Below, one piece after another: positions 53,831 through 64,000 of a stretch of DNA of 64,000 nt (positions are counted from its first letter, which is position 1; each line of letters opens with the position of its first letter). The position numbers and the translations under genes were made by a program. Source of the stretch: Meandrina meandrites (lineage: Eukaryota; Cnidaria; Anthozoa; Scleractinia; Meandrinidae); contig OY855915.1 of assembly GCA_963693305.1 (NCBI GenBank), positions 9,578,607 to 9,642,606 on the forward strand. The letters run 5' to 3'. The notes beneath the pieces were generated by a model. That model was not told the origin of the DNA and did not search any database. It saw only the letters and a list, made by a program, of their open reading frames with translations.

Positions 53831-55212
53831 CACTTAAGTTCAGCCAAGTTTTCCTGTCTTGGAGTTGTTTTGGCTTTGTTTTTTTCCTTCTAAGGTTAGC
53901 AAGCTTCTCTTCTGACAACATAGGAATTTCTCATTTTTGTTAGTATTGTTAAAACGATCAAAGGAAATAGAAATTTTATCCAATCTCCCTTATGAATTTC
54001 CACCATTGTCAAACCATTGTCAAGTAACAGTTTACAGAGCTGACGCTACGCTTTGTGCTGATTGGCTAGTCTATATCACATGTTGCTTTTTTCTTGCATT
54101 TGATTGGCTAAGGGAAACTGTCCTATTTTTCTTAAATTGGACAGCTTGTGCATTTTTACGTGAAGTTCCTAATTAAACTATCCAAATTTTATTCTAAATT
54201 GGACAGCTCTCAGAAATTAAAAGATAATTGTTGTGCTGACAATATAGGATTTACTGATAGCTATATAATTATCATTTGAAATTTTCAGTTGTGAACTCAC
54301 GCTCATCAGTTTATTCAGTAATTTTAACGTTTTAAACTCGTGCAACGGTGAATGTCCTCCTTTTAGTCTTCGCGAAAATTGAATTCTCCAATAATGTTTC
54401 TAACTTCCTCCGAAACTTCGGAGAAAAGAGAAAATGTCGTCATTCTGTAGATGACCTTCAGCCACTGCACACTAATGATAGTGTTCAATAGCTCAGCCAA
54501 TCAGATTGCAGCAATTGCATTAGTGTACTAGTAGAATTGTACTAATGAGGATTAGACCGCCCTTGCGTGGCCAATTAGATTGCGAGTTTGCCAAATAGTC
54601 GTTCACTAGGCTATGCTTATTAAAGTTATGTAACTGTGGATAGCTTTCATAGAAGTTATAGCAGTTTTTAGTTACGACAGAAAGCAATGCTTCCGGCTTT
54701 CAGTCGTCCCAGCAAACTCATAAAATGACCTCATTATGAACATTCACACGGGCAGCGAGAACAACCTCGCATCCGCTCGAAAGTGGCGTCTTGAGCTTTT
54801 ATCATGCTAATGATTTACTCTATAATGTGAGAAGAGTAGACACCAAGCCGATCGAAGGTGACCACAACACGTGCACCATTCTGCGGAGCCTGCTTTCTGC
54901 TTGCTACTTTCTTGCCGTTTTCCAACACTATCACGAAGAACATAAGATCCACAATGAATCACTTCGCTTCTCTCGGGAAACCGACCATTGGGTGTGAACA
55001 GTCTGTTGCTTTATAAAAGAAAAAAAACATGTCAAAGAAGCAAAGGGAGTAAATGACTTAAGCCATTTTTTGCCTTTATTTTATTTTATTGTATTTTGTT
55101 TTCGGCTGTTTCAGGTACGCACCTGCGTATTTGGGTAAGGGTAGCTACGACCCTGAATGGCCGCAACATACTCAGTCTGAGTGCAATTTCAAAAATAAAC
55201 TGAAATCTATCC
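53831..55212. other. Non-coding stretch
   Basis: Contains a palindromic-type repeat near 54480-54620. The frames at 53937-54176 and 54791-54997 have no motif. No supported gene. Confidence 0.35.
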
Positions 55213-55765
55213 ATTCTTTAATTACAGCTGCACCTGTCAGGACAAGTGATATCATATTTCCACTGCTGTCTGACTAATGAAATGGCCGCCGCCCCAGACC
55301 CAGGTGAAGTACTTCGTTCAACGTCTTAAAATTAGGGAGCTTAGGCAAACAACGACGGCAACGGCAACGAGAACGTCACCAAACAAAAAGTTTAATGAGT
55401 AGAACAATAGCTCTGCACGTACGTTTTGAGTCTTGTTATATTTCCGGCCATTCTGTGCAAAAACAACGTGAAATGACCAAATTCTGCTTGGTTTGGACAA
55501 GGTGAACAACGACGGCTAAATTTTCGTTTTTCTATTCGGGGTTGAATGCCCTTTTATTAACATATCCAGCTGGAGCTAGTTCTTAAACCGACAGATACAC
55601 AAAATACGTCTGGATATTTCCGAGGTTCTCGAGTAAAATATAAATATATTTTCACCCGGCGTTGTCGTCGGCATTGCCGTTGTCATTGCTTAAGCTCTCG
55701 GAAGAAAATTTTTAATCTTTAACGCGACTGTTAATAGGTGGAGGCACCACGCTACTGAGGGAGAC
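55213..55765 (+). pseudogene. Second copy of HEPN exon, broken
   Basis: From the acceptor TTAATTACAG the sequence follows the exon at 18068: VRTSDIIFPLL, ATGGCCGCC, DPGEVLRSTS, then after a 370-bp insertion TRLLIGGGTTLLRE-type sequence (55725-55765), where similarity ends. A stop lies in the leader (GTCTGACTAATG, one extra T compared with the first copy). The copy is truncated, frameshifted and carries a miniature element. Confidence 0.75.
55332..55698. mobile_element. Miniature TIR element in HEPN pseudogene
   Basis: Left GGGAGCTTAGGCAAACAACG and ACGGCAACGGCAACGAGAAC are mirrored by CGTTGTCGTCGGCATTGCCG and TTGTCATTGCTTAAGCTCT at the right. Comparison with the intact exon places the insertion between AACGTCT and GGAAGA. 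Confidence 0.75.
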
Positions 55766-56185
55766 TTGTAGTATATCAGCAGTCAACAAATAACGGCAAA
55801 CCTTGAAAGCTATATTTTATTATAAACCCATAAGGGGTGAAACCTGTAACTCCCTATGTTTTTTATTGGACAAAGCGTTTGCACAACCAAAATTAATCAA
55901 TCAAAATTGCAATATTTGGATTAAATTCACAGCGCGCGCTAGCTCGCGCTAAATGGCCTACCTTGTTTTGAACAATTTAATATATATTTCTGTAAGCACT
56001 TCTACCTTGGTTACTTCTATGCCAATTTCATCCTATTTGGGAGGCTCGCAGAGTGGCCTCGAGGTAGCGCCACTTTGCAAGCGTCTTGTCTCATGTGGTC
56101 TGCGACACGGGAAATGCCATAGATTCTCGGAATAATGGTTGTTTTTGGCTACGGTTTTTTTTTAGGAACAGCTGGGTGCTATGGA
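55766..56185. other. Non-coding, no feature seen
   Basis: AT-rich. No coding or repeat signal beyond short chance frames. Confidence 0.35.
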
Positions 56186-56715
56186 TGCAACAACAACAAC
56201 AACACTTGCGCTTTATTTGCATGACCATAAAACATTACAGTATTGCAAAAGCATAACAATAACAATAATAATAACAATAACAATAATTACAATAAAAAGT
56301 CATTAAACAAAACTAATCAAATAATCAGTGATCAAGAATTTGATAACAATTAACTTGTCTCTCATTTCAAAACAGGACGATATAAACTGCACTAATTGCA
56401 TATTAACATAATAGTCAGTGGAGTTCATTAAATGCACAATCAAGGTTGAAATTGATAACTGTTTGGGATTCGAAATTACATGATCTATTTTACTGAAAAA
56501 GTTGTCTCTAAGTGATGAATATCTTGGGCAATGAAATAGAAAATGGGTTTCATCTTCAACATTATTCCCACAAATAGTGCATAGTCTGTCACTTCTGGGG
56601 ATATTGTTAAATCTTCCTGTTTCAATCAGGAGTTTGTGATTACTTATTCTAAGTTTTACAAGAGTTTTTCGATCAGGATTTTTTCTAGTCAAATCTAAAT
56701 AGGGCGTAAGGTGTA
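56186..56715 (-). pseudogene. LINE 3' end with C-terminal zinc knuckle and (TTG)n tail
   Basis: Reverse strand. The frame from about 56715 to 56303 reads YLDLTRKNPDRKTLVKLRIS, NHKLLIETGRFNNIPRSDRL and CTICGNNVEDETHFLFHC, a C-x2-C-x7-H-x4-C knuckle common at the end of LINE ORF2 (zf-RVT type). The 3' region has CAATAA-type simple repeats in + orientation (56256-56295), an AATAAA, and ends with (TTG)5 at about 56190-56205, a microsatellite tail instead of poly(A). 5'-truncated at about 56715. Confidence 0.75.
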
Positions 56716-57009
56716 ATGGTAGAGACAGCAATGGTAGAGACAACATTGCCGACTTTGCAGTTGCTGGTTTCCAAGCCTTTGGCTTTATTTGACCCATATG
56801 CTACTTTAGCGGCGTTAGAGCAATTGGCTGACAGGGCAAAGAGGCATCCAGTTATTCTTCACCAGCTCCGCCCCATGGTTAACGACTCATTCAAGTTGGT
56901 CGCCATTCGGAGACAGTATGGTGCAGGAAACCCAGGAGGAAGACCAGCAGGACGGGCTGGTCTCGTCCTCCAGCCCGATTTGTCGGGTAGTGGTTGTCAT
57001 GTCGTCTGA
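56716..57009 (+). CDS. Hypothetical 97-aa ORF
   Basis: Reads LLVSKPLALFDPYATLAALE, QLADRAKRHPVILHQLRPMV and ends in a Gly/Arg-rich part. Less AT-rich than its surroundings. Its first codons are two ATGGTAGAGACA repeats at the LINE edge, so the true start is unknown. Could be a gag-like remnant. Not recognised. Confidence 0.2.
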   Translation: MVETAMVETTLPTLQLLVSKPLALFDPYATLAALEQLADRAKRHPVILHQLRPMVNDSFKLVAIRRQYGAGNPGGRPAGRAGLVLQPDLSGSGCHVV

Positions 57010-57400
57010 TCTCGGGTTCCCGCTTGGGTGAGGTCTCAGTTTTTTCTATTTTGTATTTTAATTTTTTTTTGTGTGTGTGTGAGGGGGGGAGAGGGGCGTG
57101 CCATTCATTTCTGCGCTATTTCAGTCCAGAAAGTAGGCCAAGTTAATGGCAAAATGCTCTTTTGTTCTGGAAATGGGTAAAACTCTGTTGCAGGAGAAGT
57201 GAAATGGCTATCACCTAGTGGGACCCTGCGTTCAAAGAGGATGGCAAGCACTGCAGAGAAGTTGTTGGAAGATATTTAAAAGGTTCTAGCAAGTGATTTA
57301 ATAATTTAATAATCTCTCTCCGGGACCTCGAATCTTTCAGGGCAGGAAGGTTCATGCAGACCCAGAACCGGACCTCTGGAAGATAATCTCAGCTTATTAT

Positions 57401-57902
57401 GTGCAGGAATTGGAAGTGAACGAGTGGATCTCAAAGGGGTCGACATTAGAGCTGTTTTTCTTTGACGAAAGTGGCCTAGCATATTTTCCAGCTGATGACA
57501 CAAAGGACAATCCTGCTAATTCACGCTCCTTGTCCAAATCGGATTCAATTTTGTCCAGAAACTGCTTGGATGTAGTCGAGATCGAATTTGGAGGTTCGTC
57601 TGGCTACAATTTGGACTTGTCTTTAGATTCTAATGTTCAACGGAACTCCGCTTCGCCATTTCACACCTTACCCTACACCTAGCTTGGCAGGAGTTAACGT
57701 GTTTAATCAAGATTTTACACGTTTTGACGGGGTCATCATTAATGCCAACGTATTCCCTCCTATTTCCATGATGCCCCCTGTTACTTCGCTTCCTGTTGTC
57801 ACAGAGAACGGTAACGTACATGGTCGTGTCATGTTTGTCCTCTTTACCTTCTTGGTGGCCAATGGTGAGGGCGATGTCATCCAAGTAAAATTATTAAACT
57901 AA
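57401..57902 (+). pseudogene. Two overlapping coding-like frames, not recognised
   Basis: The frame 57401-57682 reads VNEWISKGSTLELFFFDESG and VVEIEFGGSSGYNLDLSLDS. The frame 57633-57902 reads GVNVFNQDFTRFDGVIINAN, VFPPISMMPPVTSLPVVTEN. The NVFPP and VNVFNQDF blocks resemble a part of some retroelement polyproteins (as in DIRS-like or related elements), but the match is weak. Two frames suggest one frameshifted ORF. Confidence 0.25.
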
Positions 57903-59563
57903 GTCCAATGGGCTGTGCCAAAGAGTAACCTGCTCCCCCAGTTCTTAATACCTGCTTCATTCTGAGGAAATTGCGCGCAGTACTTGGAGGTTTCTAACCA
58001 ACATGGTCCATAACAGTTCGCAAATCCACTCCAGACATTGCAAAGGAGATCGCACAGCCACTCCGCAATCCGTACAGTGAAATCCTAGGTTACCAAACGC
58101 TAGAGGTAGTTCCTGAACATAAGTGGAAAAACAACTTTGTGCCGTTGAAGAATCCAGAGTTCCCACGGCTACCTCCACAGACGTTGTAGGACGAAATAAG
58201 TAACCTTGTCGTAGTGGAATACCCCGTAATTCACGCACCGAAATGTAAACCTCAATAGCCGAGGCGGGTCAGAGCGAGGGGTCTTTGGTGTGACGTATTA
58301 AAGAGAACAAATTGGAGGTGCCATCACGCAGAGTCTTGGTTAACACGTGGTTAAAAAGTAAGCCCTCCTTTCAAGGAAAATACAGCAAATGACAAATCAC
58401 ATCCATTCCGATGGACTCTGGTTTTGCCAAAACTATGCTTCCAAATCAAGAAGCTGACGACATCTTCCGCTTTGGGGTCAAACTACGCAGGAAACTTGTC
58501 AGTTCTTTTTCAAAACTCGATTTTTGCCTTATGTAATGAGTGGAAGCCTGTCTATCTCTCTTCCTCGTCTGGATATAGTCAAAATCTATGGGTTTTTTAA
58601 AAGGTGACGAGATCGTCGTGGGAGCTGCATTACTTTCATATTCAAACTGCTTTGAATTTTCATGATCCCTTATGATGACGTAATTAGCATTATATAAGGC
58701 TGTGTTAATATATGCAAGGGTGTTAGTTCATAACGGTCAGCTTGAGAGAAAAGCGCCCGCCCTCCCAACCCTACCTACCCTGTTGTCTACTAGCATCTCG
58801 TGCTACTCCTTTGTTGTTTTTTGACAGGGAGGGGCTACCCATACCTTAATGCTAATAAGGCAGCAGGAGGGATATTGAACTATTCGCACTGCATAAATTA
58901 TCGACATCGCATATAAGAACAACAAATCATGAATAAATTGACAGTGTTCAAGTGCAACGCCAGAGGGAACATGCCTGTGCCCTTCTTCTTCATCGGAGCT
59001 ACAACACTAGCCTTCAGACCCTGACTCCAGGATAAGGCTCATCAGACTGAATGTGTACTTACTGATTCAGTTGGCGAATTTGTACGACTTTTCCTTCGCC
59101 AGTTGCTATTGAATTTAAGCTATGTACTGAATCGTTCGGTCTGAATGCTCATGCGAAGACTTCAGATACAGGTTTCGTTGGCACCAAGAAGACACGTGGA
59201 GCGTCTTATAGTTTTGAACGCGAAGTTTCAGCAGAGATGTTTTCAGCAACGCCTCAGCAGGGAGCAGTTCGGATTCCTCAAGCCTTGGCTTGCCTTCTTC
59301 AAGCATAGACGACGCAAGGCGTAAATGCGCTTGGACTTAAATCGAACATGGCGGTGTTTTCCTGAGGTAATATTTTGTCCAGGCTAATGTGGCTTTGCGT
59401 TGGTATAGCTCTGTCAATTTTGTTTTTGCGTGCGACGGAATGGCAGTGCTGGGTCGGCTGGGCGGCTCTTTTCGTTCAAATGGCCGTTTTTACTGTCATG
59501 GTATTTTTGTAAACGGAGGCGATTTTTTCAGTTATTTTCCACGTGCTTGGGCTATGGGAGCAA
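57903..59563. other. No supported gene
   Basis: Short coding-like pieces on the + strand (58020-58200, LGYQTLEVVPEHKWKNNFVP) may continue the decayed ORF. The rest is unstructured. Confidence 0.3.
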
Positions 59564-59599
59564 TTTTACAATACCGGGCCACTCTGACAACCTAAGGTT

Positions 59600-60060
59600 T
59601 GCGGCAACACGGTCCGCGGTGCCACGGTCAATTTTAAATTTCATTTTCCGGCCTCCGAGGTCCGCGGTGCAGCACTTGTTTTTAATATGAAATAATGCCA
59701 CTGTGGTCCGCGGTCCGCGGTGCCGCACTTGATTTAAATATGAAATAATGCCACCGTGGTTCGTGGTCCGCGGTGCCGCACTTGATTTAAATATTTGAAA
59801 TAATGCCACCGCGGTGCCGCACTTGATTTAAATATGAAATAATGCCACCGCGGTCCGTGGTCCGCGGTGCCGCAGTTGATTAAATATTTGAAATAATGCC
59901 ACCGTGGTCCGCGGTCCGCGGTGCCGCAGTTGATTTAAATTTTTGAAATAATGCCACCGCGGTCCGCGGTCCGCGGTGCCGCAGTTGATTTGCATATATT
60001 AAAAAAGAAATAAGATAGAAATGTATTTTGGGGGGCCACTGTGATCCGTGGTGCCGTAGT
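59600..60060 (+). repeat. CCGCGG minisatellite, 60-65-bp units
   Basis: Seven or so units with GGTCCGCGGTGCCGCA followed by STTGATTTAAATATTTGA and AATAATGCCACCG. Unit length varies by small indels in the ATTTAAAT part and by presence of one or two GGTCCGC pieces. Confidence 0.85.
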
Positions 60061-60231
60061 TGATTTGAGCATATGAAAGATGGGGTAAAAAAAAATAATA
60101 ATGCACTAGGAATAAAGCGGAACTTTTTCAAATTTGTTTGAAACTAAACTTTTCCAGTTAGGCTTAACCCTAATCACTCCACAGGTCCTTTAACAAGAGA
60201 GCAAAAGAGCTTCACTAGTTATCTTTATCTC

Positions 60232-60481
60232 ATTACAATAGTGTTGACCCAAACAACAAAAAAGAGCCAACCGCAAGCAAACCGGAGTGAAAAAAAAAAC
60301 CGCAAAAGGGTTACCGCTGGCTTGGGATCGAGCAAACTCATTACAATAGTGTTGACCCAAACATCAAAAAAGAGCTAACCGCAAGCAGACTGGAGTGAAA
60401 GCTAACCGCAAGCAGACTGGGGTGAAAGCTAACCGCAAGCAGACTGGAGTGAAAGCTAACCGCAAGCAAGCCGAAGTGAAA
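60232..60481 (+). repeat. 27-bp minisatellite
   Basis: Units GCTAACCGCAAGCAGACTGG AGTGAAA start at 60374, 60401, 60428 and 60455. One diverged unit lies at 60254. A roughly 45-bp lead (ATTACAATAGTGTTGACCCA ...) precedes both 60254 and 60374. The same unit occurs in inverted orientation at 32955-33038. Confidence 0.85.
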
Positions 60482-60538
60482 AAAAAAAACCGCGAGAAGG
60501 CTAACAGCTGGCTTGGCGTTAACATCTATTTCCTAGTA

Positions 60539-60790
60539 CCGTATTTTCTCATTTAAACGCCGGACCCCGATTAAACGCCGGCCTCATATAAACGCCAGGT
60601 AAAAACGGTTGTTTTTAAAATAAACGCCGGGGGCGTTTAATCGAGGCCCCGGCGTTTATTTGCGTTCGAGCCAACAAGTTGTTTTTCTCATGTTAAATAG
60701 TACTTCTGCGACATACTAGACAAATAAACGCCGGGTCCACAACGTCAATTTTGAAATAAACGCCGGGGGCGTTTAATTGAGAAAATACGG
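60539..60790. mobile_element. TA-flanked mariner-type miniature element
   Basis: TA at both sides (60537-60538, 60791-60792). Ends CCGTATTTTCTCATTTAAAC and, inverted, CCGTATTTTCTCAATTAAAC. Several AAACGCCGG motifs in both orientations inside. 252 bp, nested in the CCGCGG element. Confidence 0.8.
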
Positions 60791-61463
60791 TACTTAACCC
60801 TTGTTGATACAGATCAGCGCGTATCCCGTATCCGTATCCTATTAATTTTTGGCCTAAATATTCTGTATCCCGTTAAGTTTTATGGTTTGCATCCCCAACT
60901 TTGATGTTTGAATCCCCGTATACCGTTAATATTTCCCCCAAATATCCCTCATCCCTATATTTTTTTACCTAGATATCCCGTATCACGACAACCCCTACTC
61001 TTGTAACTGTGACCGCGGACCGCGGTGGCACGTGTTTTCTTACTCTCATAGACTGGAAAACCGCGGACCACGGTGTTACTTGTTTTGTTGAACTATTAGT
61101 GACTGCGGGACCGCGGACCGCGGTGGCACTCGATTTATTTATTCTGGCCGACTGCGGGACCGCGGACCGCAGACCGTGTTGCCGCGAATCTTACGCTTTT
61201 GAAGTGGCCTGGTATTGTAAAGTTTAGCCGGGCTATGTAAATTACGTTTCACTACTGACGGTGAGGTATAATGCCCAAAGGGAGTGGTTCTTTTGTTATT
61301 TTTTCCACGTGGTTGGGCTCTAGTGCTTATTCGCTCGACTTCTAGCACCCTTGCTTGCCAGAATTGATATTGTGTCACGTTATGCCAAAGGTTGGGCTCC
61401 GTACGTATCAGTATTATCTTACGAAGTATTTAAAAGGATTATTTGTCGCGTTTATGAAATGGT

Positions 61464-62110
61464 ATGGCCAGTGAGGCATATAATTGCCTGTTTTGTCACG
61501 AAGTGATTCATTCAGCGTGTTATCTGTTTGATGATCGTGACTTTTGAGAATGTTATGGCCAGTGAGGCATATAATTGCCTGTTTTGTCATGAAGTGATTC
61601 ACTCAGTGTGTTGTCTGTTTGATCGTGACTTTTGAGAATGTTATGGCCAGTGAGGCATATAATTGCCTGTTTTGTCATGAAGTGATTCACTCAGTGTGTT
61701 GTCTGTTTGATCGTGACTTTTGAGAATGCTATGGCCAGTGAGGCATATAATTGCCTGTTTTGTCACGAAGTGATTCATTCAGCGTGTTATCTGTTTGATG
61801 ATCGTGACTTTTGAGAATGTTATGGCCAGTGAGGCATATAATTGCCTGGTTTGTCATGAAGTGATTCATTCAGCGTGCTGTCTGTTTGATGATCGTGACT
61901 TTTGAGAATGTTATGGCCAGTGAGGCATATAATTGCCTGTTTTGTCACGAAGTGATTTATTCAGCGTGTTGGCTGATTGTTGAACTTGACTGTCAGAATG
62001 TTATGGCCAGTGAGACATATAGTTTTGTCATAAGATGATTTTTTCAGCGAGTTTCTGGATTGATGATCGTACCTGTGAGATAGGCAAATATTTGCCTGTT
62101 TCTTATGAAG
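61464..62110 (+). repeat. 88-91-bp minisatellite, seven or more units
   Basis: ATGGCCAGTGAGGCATATAA starts at about 61464, 61555, 61643, 61731, 61822, 61913 and 62003. Units differ by presence of GAT (TTTGATGATCGTGA or TTTGATCGTGA). Further decayed units continue to about 62200. Confidence 0.85.
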
Positions 62111-62437
62111 TGATTCCTACGACAAGTTCTTTGATTGGTGATCGTCATTGTTTGAATGCTATGCTAAGTGAGACATGTGATTTGCCGGTTCTGTTCTGAA
62201 GTGACATCGGGTTCATGATTACGACGGTGTTATGACCAGGGTGACATACAATTTTCCCAGCTTTCTCTGGAAGTGACTGCCAAGATGCGTTAGACGCAGT
62301 GTGAAGCGAAATTCGATTTTTTGATGGCCAGACGTGTGACCCCTTCCTCAGATTGCTTGCTTGAAGACCTGGAATGTTATTACCGATGTGGCGTGCGTAG
62401 ACCGCTTGTTTGGTCACTGTGATAGTGACAACACGTT

Positions 62438-62629
62438 ATGGCTATAAGCTTTTGGGGAATTAGACATTTAGCATTCATCCTGTACATGCTTCGGGGTTTA
62501 ACAGGCCTTAGAATTCACATTTTTGGAGAGATAAAAAAGTCGTGTCATCCATTTATAGGGAGACTCATTGTTATTGTTGTAATCGCCTTGGCCATTGCAA
62601 AGCCATGCGAGAGCCTTCGGGTTTATACG
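62438..62629 (+). CDS. Possible first exon with membrane segment
   Basis: ATG 62438 opens a frame reading MAISFWGIRHLAFILYMLRG and, near its end, LIVIVVIALAIAKPCESLRV, a likely membrane-spanning or signal segment. It meets a consensus donor, TATAC/GTGAGTA, at 62630, 6 bases before the stop. No downstream exon was identified in the remaining 1.4 kb. Could equally be chance. Confidence 0.2.
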
Positions 62630-62639
62630 TGAGTAGTGC

Positions 62640-63232
62640 TTCTGTTAGCCTTTCAGCGGTTTTTCTCTTGGTCAAATTTCCATAAAATTACAATGATGAC
62701 TACAGTGATAATGACGATAGTTCTCTTGTACCATGGCTAACGTAATAAATGGATTTTTTGCATATTTCATTTCGTGTATTTCTTGTACTTCTCTAATTAT
62801 GCCTTTTAAAAGTTGAGATTTGGAAGCGTTTTCTTTGGTTCAGGGGTTGCTTGGAGTGACAGTTGTGAAAAAGAGTATCTAAACGAACTCCCCCGGTTAT
62901 GCTGGGTCATGACTGTCACCCCTTGCTGGCCCCATGGGTTCCCCCATCAACGTTTAGTTTTGTCTTTTCGCATATCTAAAGAGACGGCTGGTTGCCGTCC
63001 TATCTTTCCCCCATGAAATTTCGACCTTATTTGACCTGGGATTGTTAGCATAACTCCGAGTTTGAAGGAAAGCTGTTCGTCTTTCCATCGTTTTCTCCAG
63101 AGTCAATCAGTTGGACCGTTCGACAGGGGAACTCAAGTGGGGTCGGTAACGGGGTGACAGTTGTAGGTTGACTGCATCGTTGTTGTCGGGGAGAGTGGAG
63201 TGAGATAAGACTGTTCACTGTTGTCGGTTTAT
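62640..63232. other. Non-coding, no feature seen
   Basis: No motif or repeat supports a gene. Confidence 0.35.
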
Positions 63233-63239
63233 TTGTGTT

Positions 63240-63765
63240 TCGGGGGTGGAGGCGGAATCATGAATCGTGAATCATAGCTTTAAAATTGGTAGGAATCATG
63301 AATCTTCGTGTTTAAAACTTTGGAATCATGAATAACGAGAGATGGGTAAAAGAATCATGAATAACAAATGAACATGCTTCCATCGATATTGGAGGCGTGT
63401 GAATATAGAATGCAAACTACGAAACTTCTTAACAGTTATATCACAGAAATGGCCGAAAACAGCATTACCGAGCGTCTAATTTTCAAAATTGTCTGGGGGA
63501 GTATGCCCCCAGACCCCCTACAGGAATACACTGAAAACGTGATTCAAATCTTCACCCCCCACCTATCAACTTGACGGTGGTAAGGTATGTTACACACAGT
63601 GAAGTATGTTACACACAGTGAAGTTATTTTCAAACCTGGATGAAAACAATGACAAATGAATTATGAATATGGAATGAAATTTTTAAATGAATCACGAATC
63701 ATTGAGGTAAAACAAGACAGGCATCATGAATATCCAAAGTCCAATGATTCCGCTTCCACCCCCGA
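63240..63765. mobile_element. 526-bp TIR element, 7-bp target duplication
   Basis: Ends TCGGGGGTGGAGGCGGAATC and, inverted, TCGGGGGTGGAAGCGGAATC. TTGTGTT stands outside both ends (63233-63239, 63766-63772). AATCATGAAT-type subterminal repeats are frequent on both sides. The interior frame 63368-63574 has no known motif. Confidence 0.8.
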
Positions 63766-63776
63766 TTGTGTTGTTC

Positions 63777-64000
63777 TGACTTGGCCCCCATAGGAAACCA
63801 TCAATGGTCTCTTTGTTTCGAGATGAGTTTTGGGGGGATAAGAGCCCATTGATGTTTGGTATTGATGGAACATATGTTGATATTTGGAAAAATGTCGCCG
63901 CCGACATATTGATGTATCCCTTGGGAATAGATATAGGTGCTGTGCGATGTGTTGTGTGACTTGGCCTCCATATTGAGACCATCAATGGCCTCTTGTTTTA
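63777..64000 (+). repeat. Two direct repeats at window end
   Basis: GACTTGGCCCCCATAGGAAA CCATCAATGG at 63778 and GACTTGGCCTCCATATTGAG ACCATCAATGG at 63958, 180 bp apart. The repeat may continue beyond the window. Confidence 0.65.

Larger units (their letters stand above)
59564..61221. mobile_element. 1.66-kb element with CCGCGG-rich subterminal arrays
   Basis: Left TTTACAATACCGGGCCACT and right, inverted, TTTACAATACCAGGCCACT are the TIRs, followed on both sides by GCGGCAACACGGTC. Next to the TIRs lie arrays rich in CCGCGGTCCGCGG (left 59600-60060 in units of 60-65 bp, right 61010-61185). The interior holds a 27-bp minisatellite and a nested TA-flanked element. No protein was recognised. GTTATTTTCCACGTGCTTGGGCT just outside the left end has a similar copy 70 bp beyond the right end (61292). 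Confidence 0.75.

Noticed and set aside
61464..62110. Coding repeats or CRISPR-like array
   Set aside because: Unit length varies (88-91 bp), frames are broken, and there are no distinct spacers.

Overview
The window is AT-rich animal nuclear DNA, with spliced genes, GT/AG introns, retroelements and miniature transposons. The families point to an anthozoan cnidarian, most likely a stony coral. They are a DZIP3-like HEPN exon with a coiled coil, a B-box/filamin/NHL TRIM protein, RecQ-like fragments, a protein family with an MGWALK motif, and many Penelope-like elements. This assignment is inferred from family content, not from a search.

Host-like genes are sparse and all on the + strand. A HEPN exon (18122-18905), a small conserved-looking exon (37902-38333) and a large B-box/coiled-coil/filamin/NHL exon (41020-42836) have matching phase-1 junctions. 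They could be one TRIM-like gene with a 19-kb and a 2.7-kb intron, or parts of two or three genes. A damaged second copy of the HEPN exon lies at 55.2-55.8 kb.

The rest is a layered transposon landscape. 1-5.4 kb: a Penelope fragment, a foldback element, and a pair of miniature elements sharing terminal repeats. 6-14.4 kb and 45.5-51.6 kb: copies of one unnamed composite repeat (called Rep-A here), broken by a RecQ-like pseudogene, a 1.9-kb terminal-inverted-repeat (TIR) element and a Penelope insertion with a 14-bp target duplication. 15-20 kb: SINE-like pieces, a Harbinger-like element with TTA target duplications, and an element whose ends are packed with ATCGAT. 22.9-25.3 kb: a 1.6-kb TIR element carrying its own three-exon gene sits inside an antisense zinc-finger/MGWALK-type gene. 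26.9-34 kb: a decayed Penelope element next to a 6.4-kb foldback element with arms over 1 kb, itself holding a 694-bp inverted repeat, a perfect 102-bp palindrome with a 9-bp target duplication, a small TIR element and a LINE tail. 34.7-37.5 kb: THAP and RecQ pseudogenes and small mobile elements. 38-41 kb: LINE and Penelope remnants inside the proposed intron. 51.6-64 kb: TTAA, TA and other miniature elements, a LINE 3' end, a CCGCGG-rich element and several minisatellites.

Most open reading frames in the window are chance frames or repeat remnants. Boundaries for elements come from inverted repeats and target duplications read by eye. Protein family names rest on visible motifs only.
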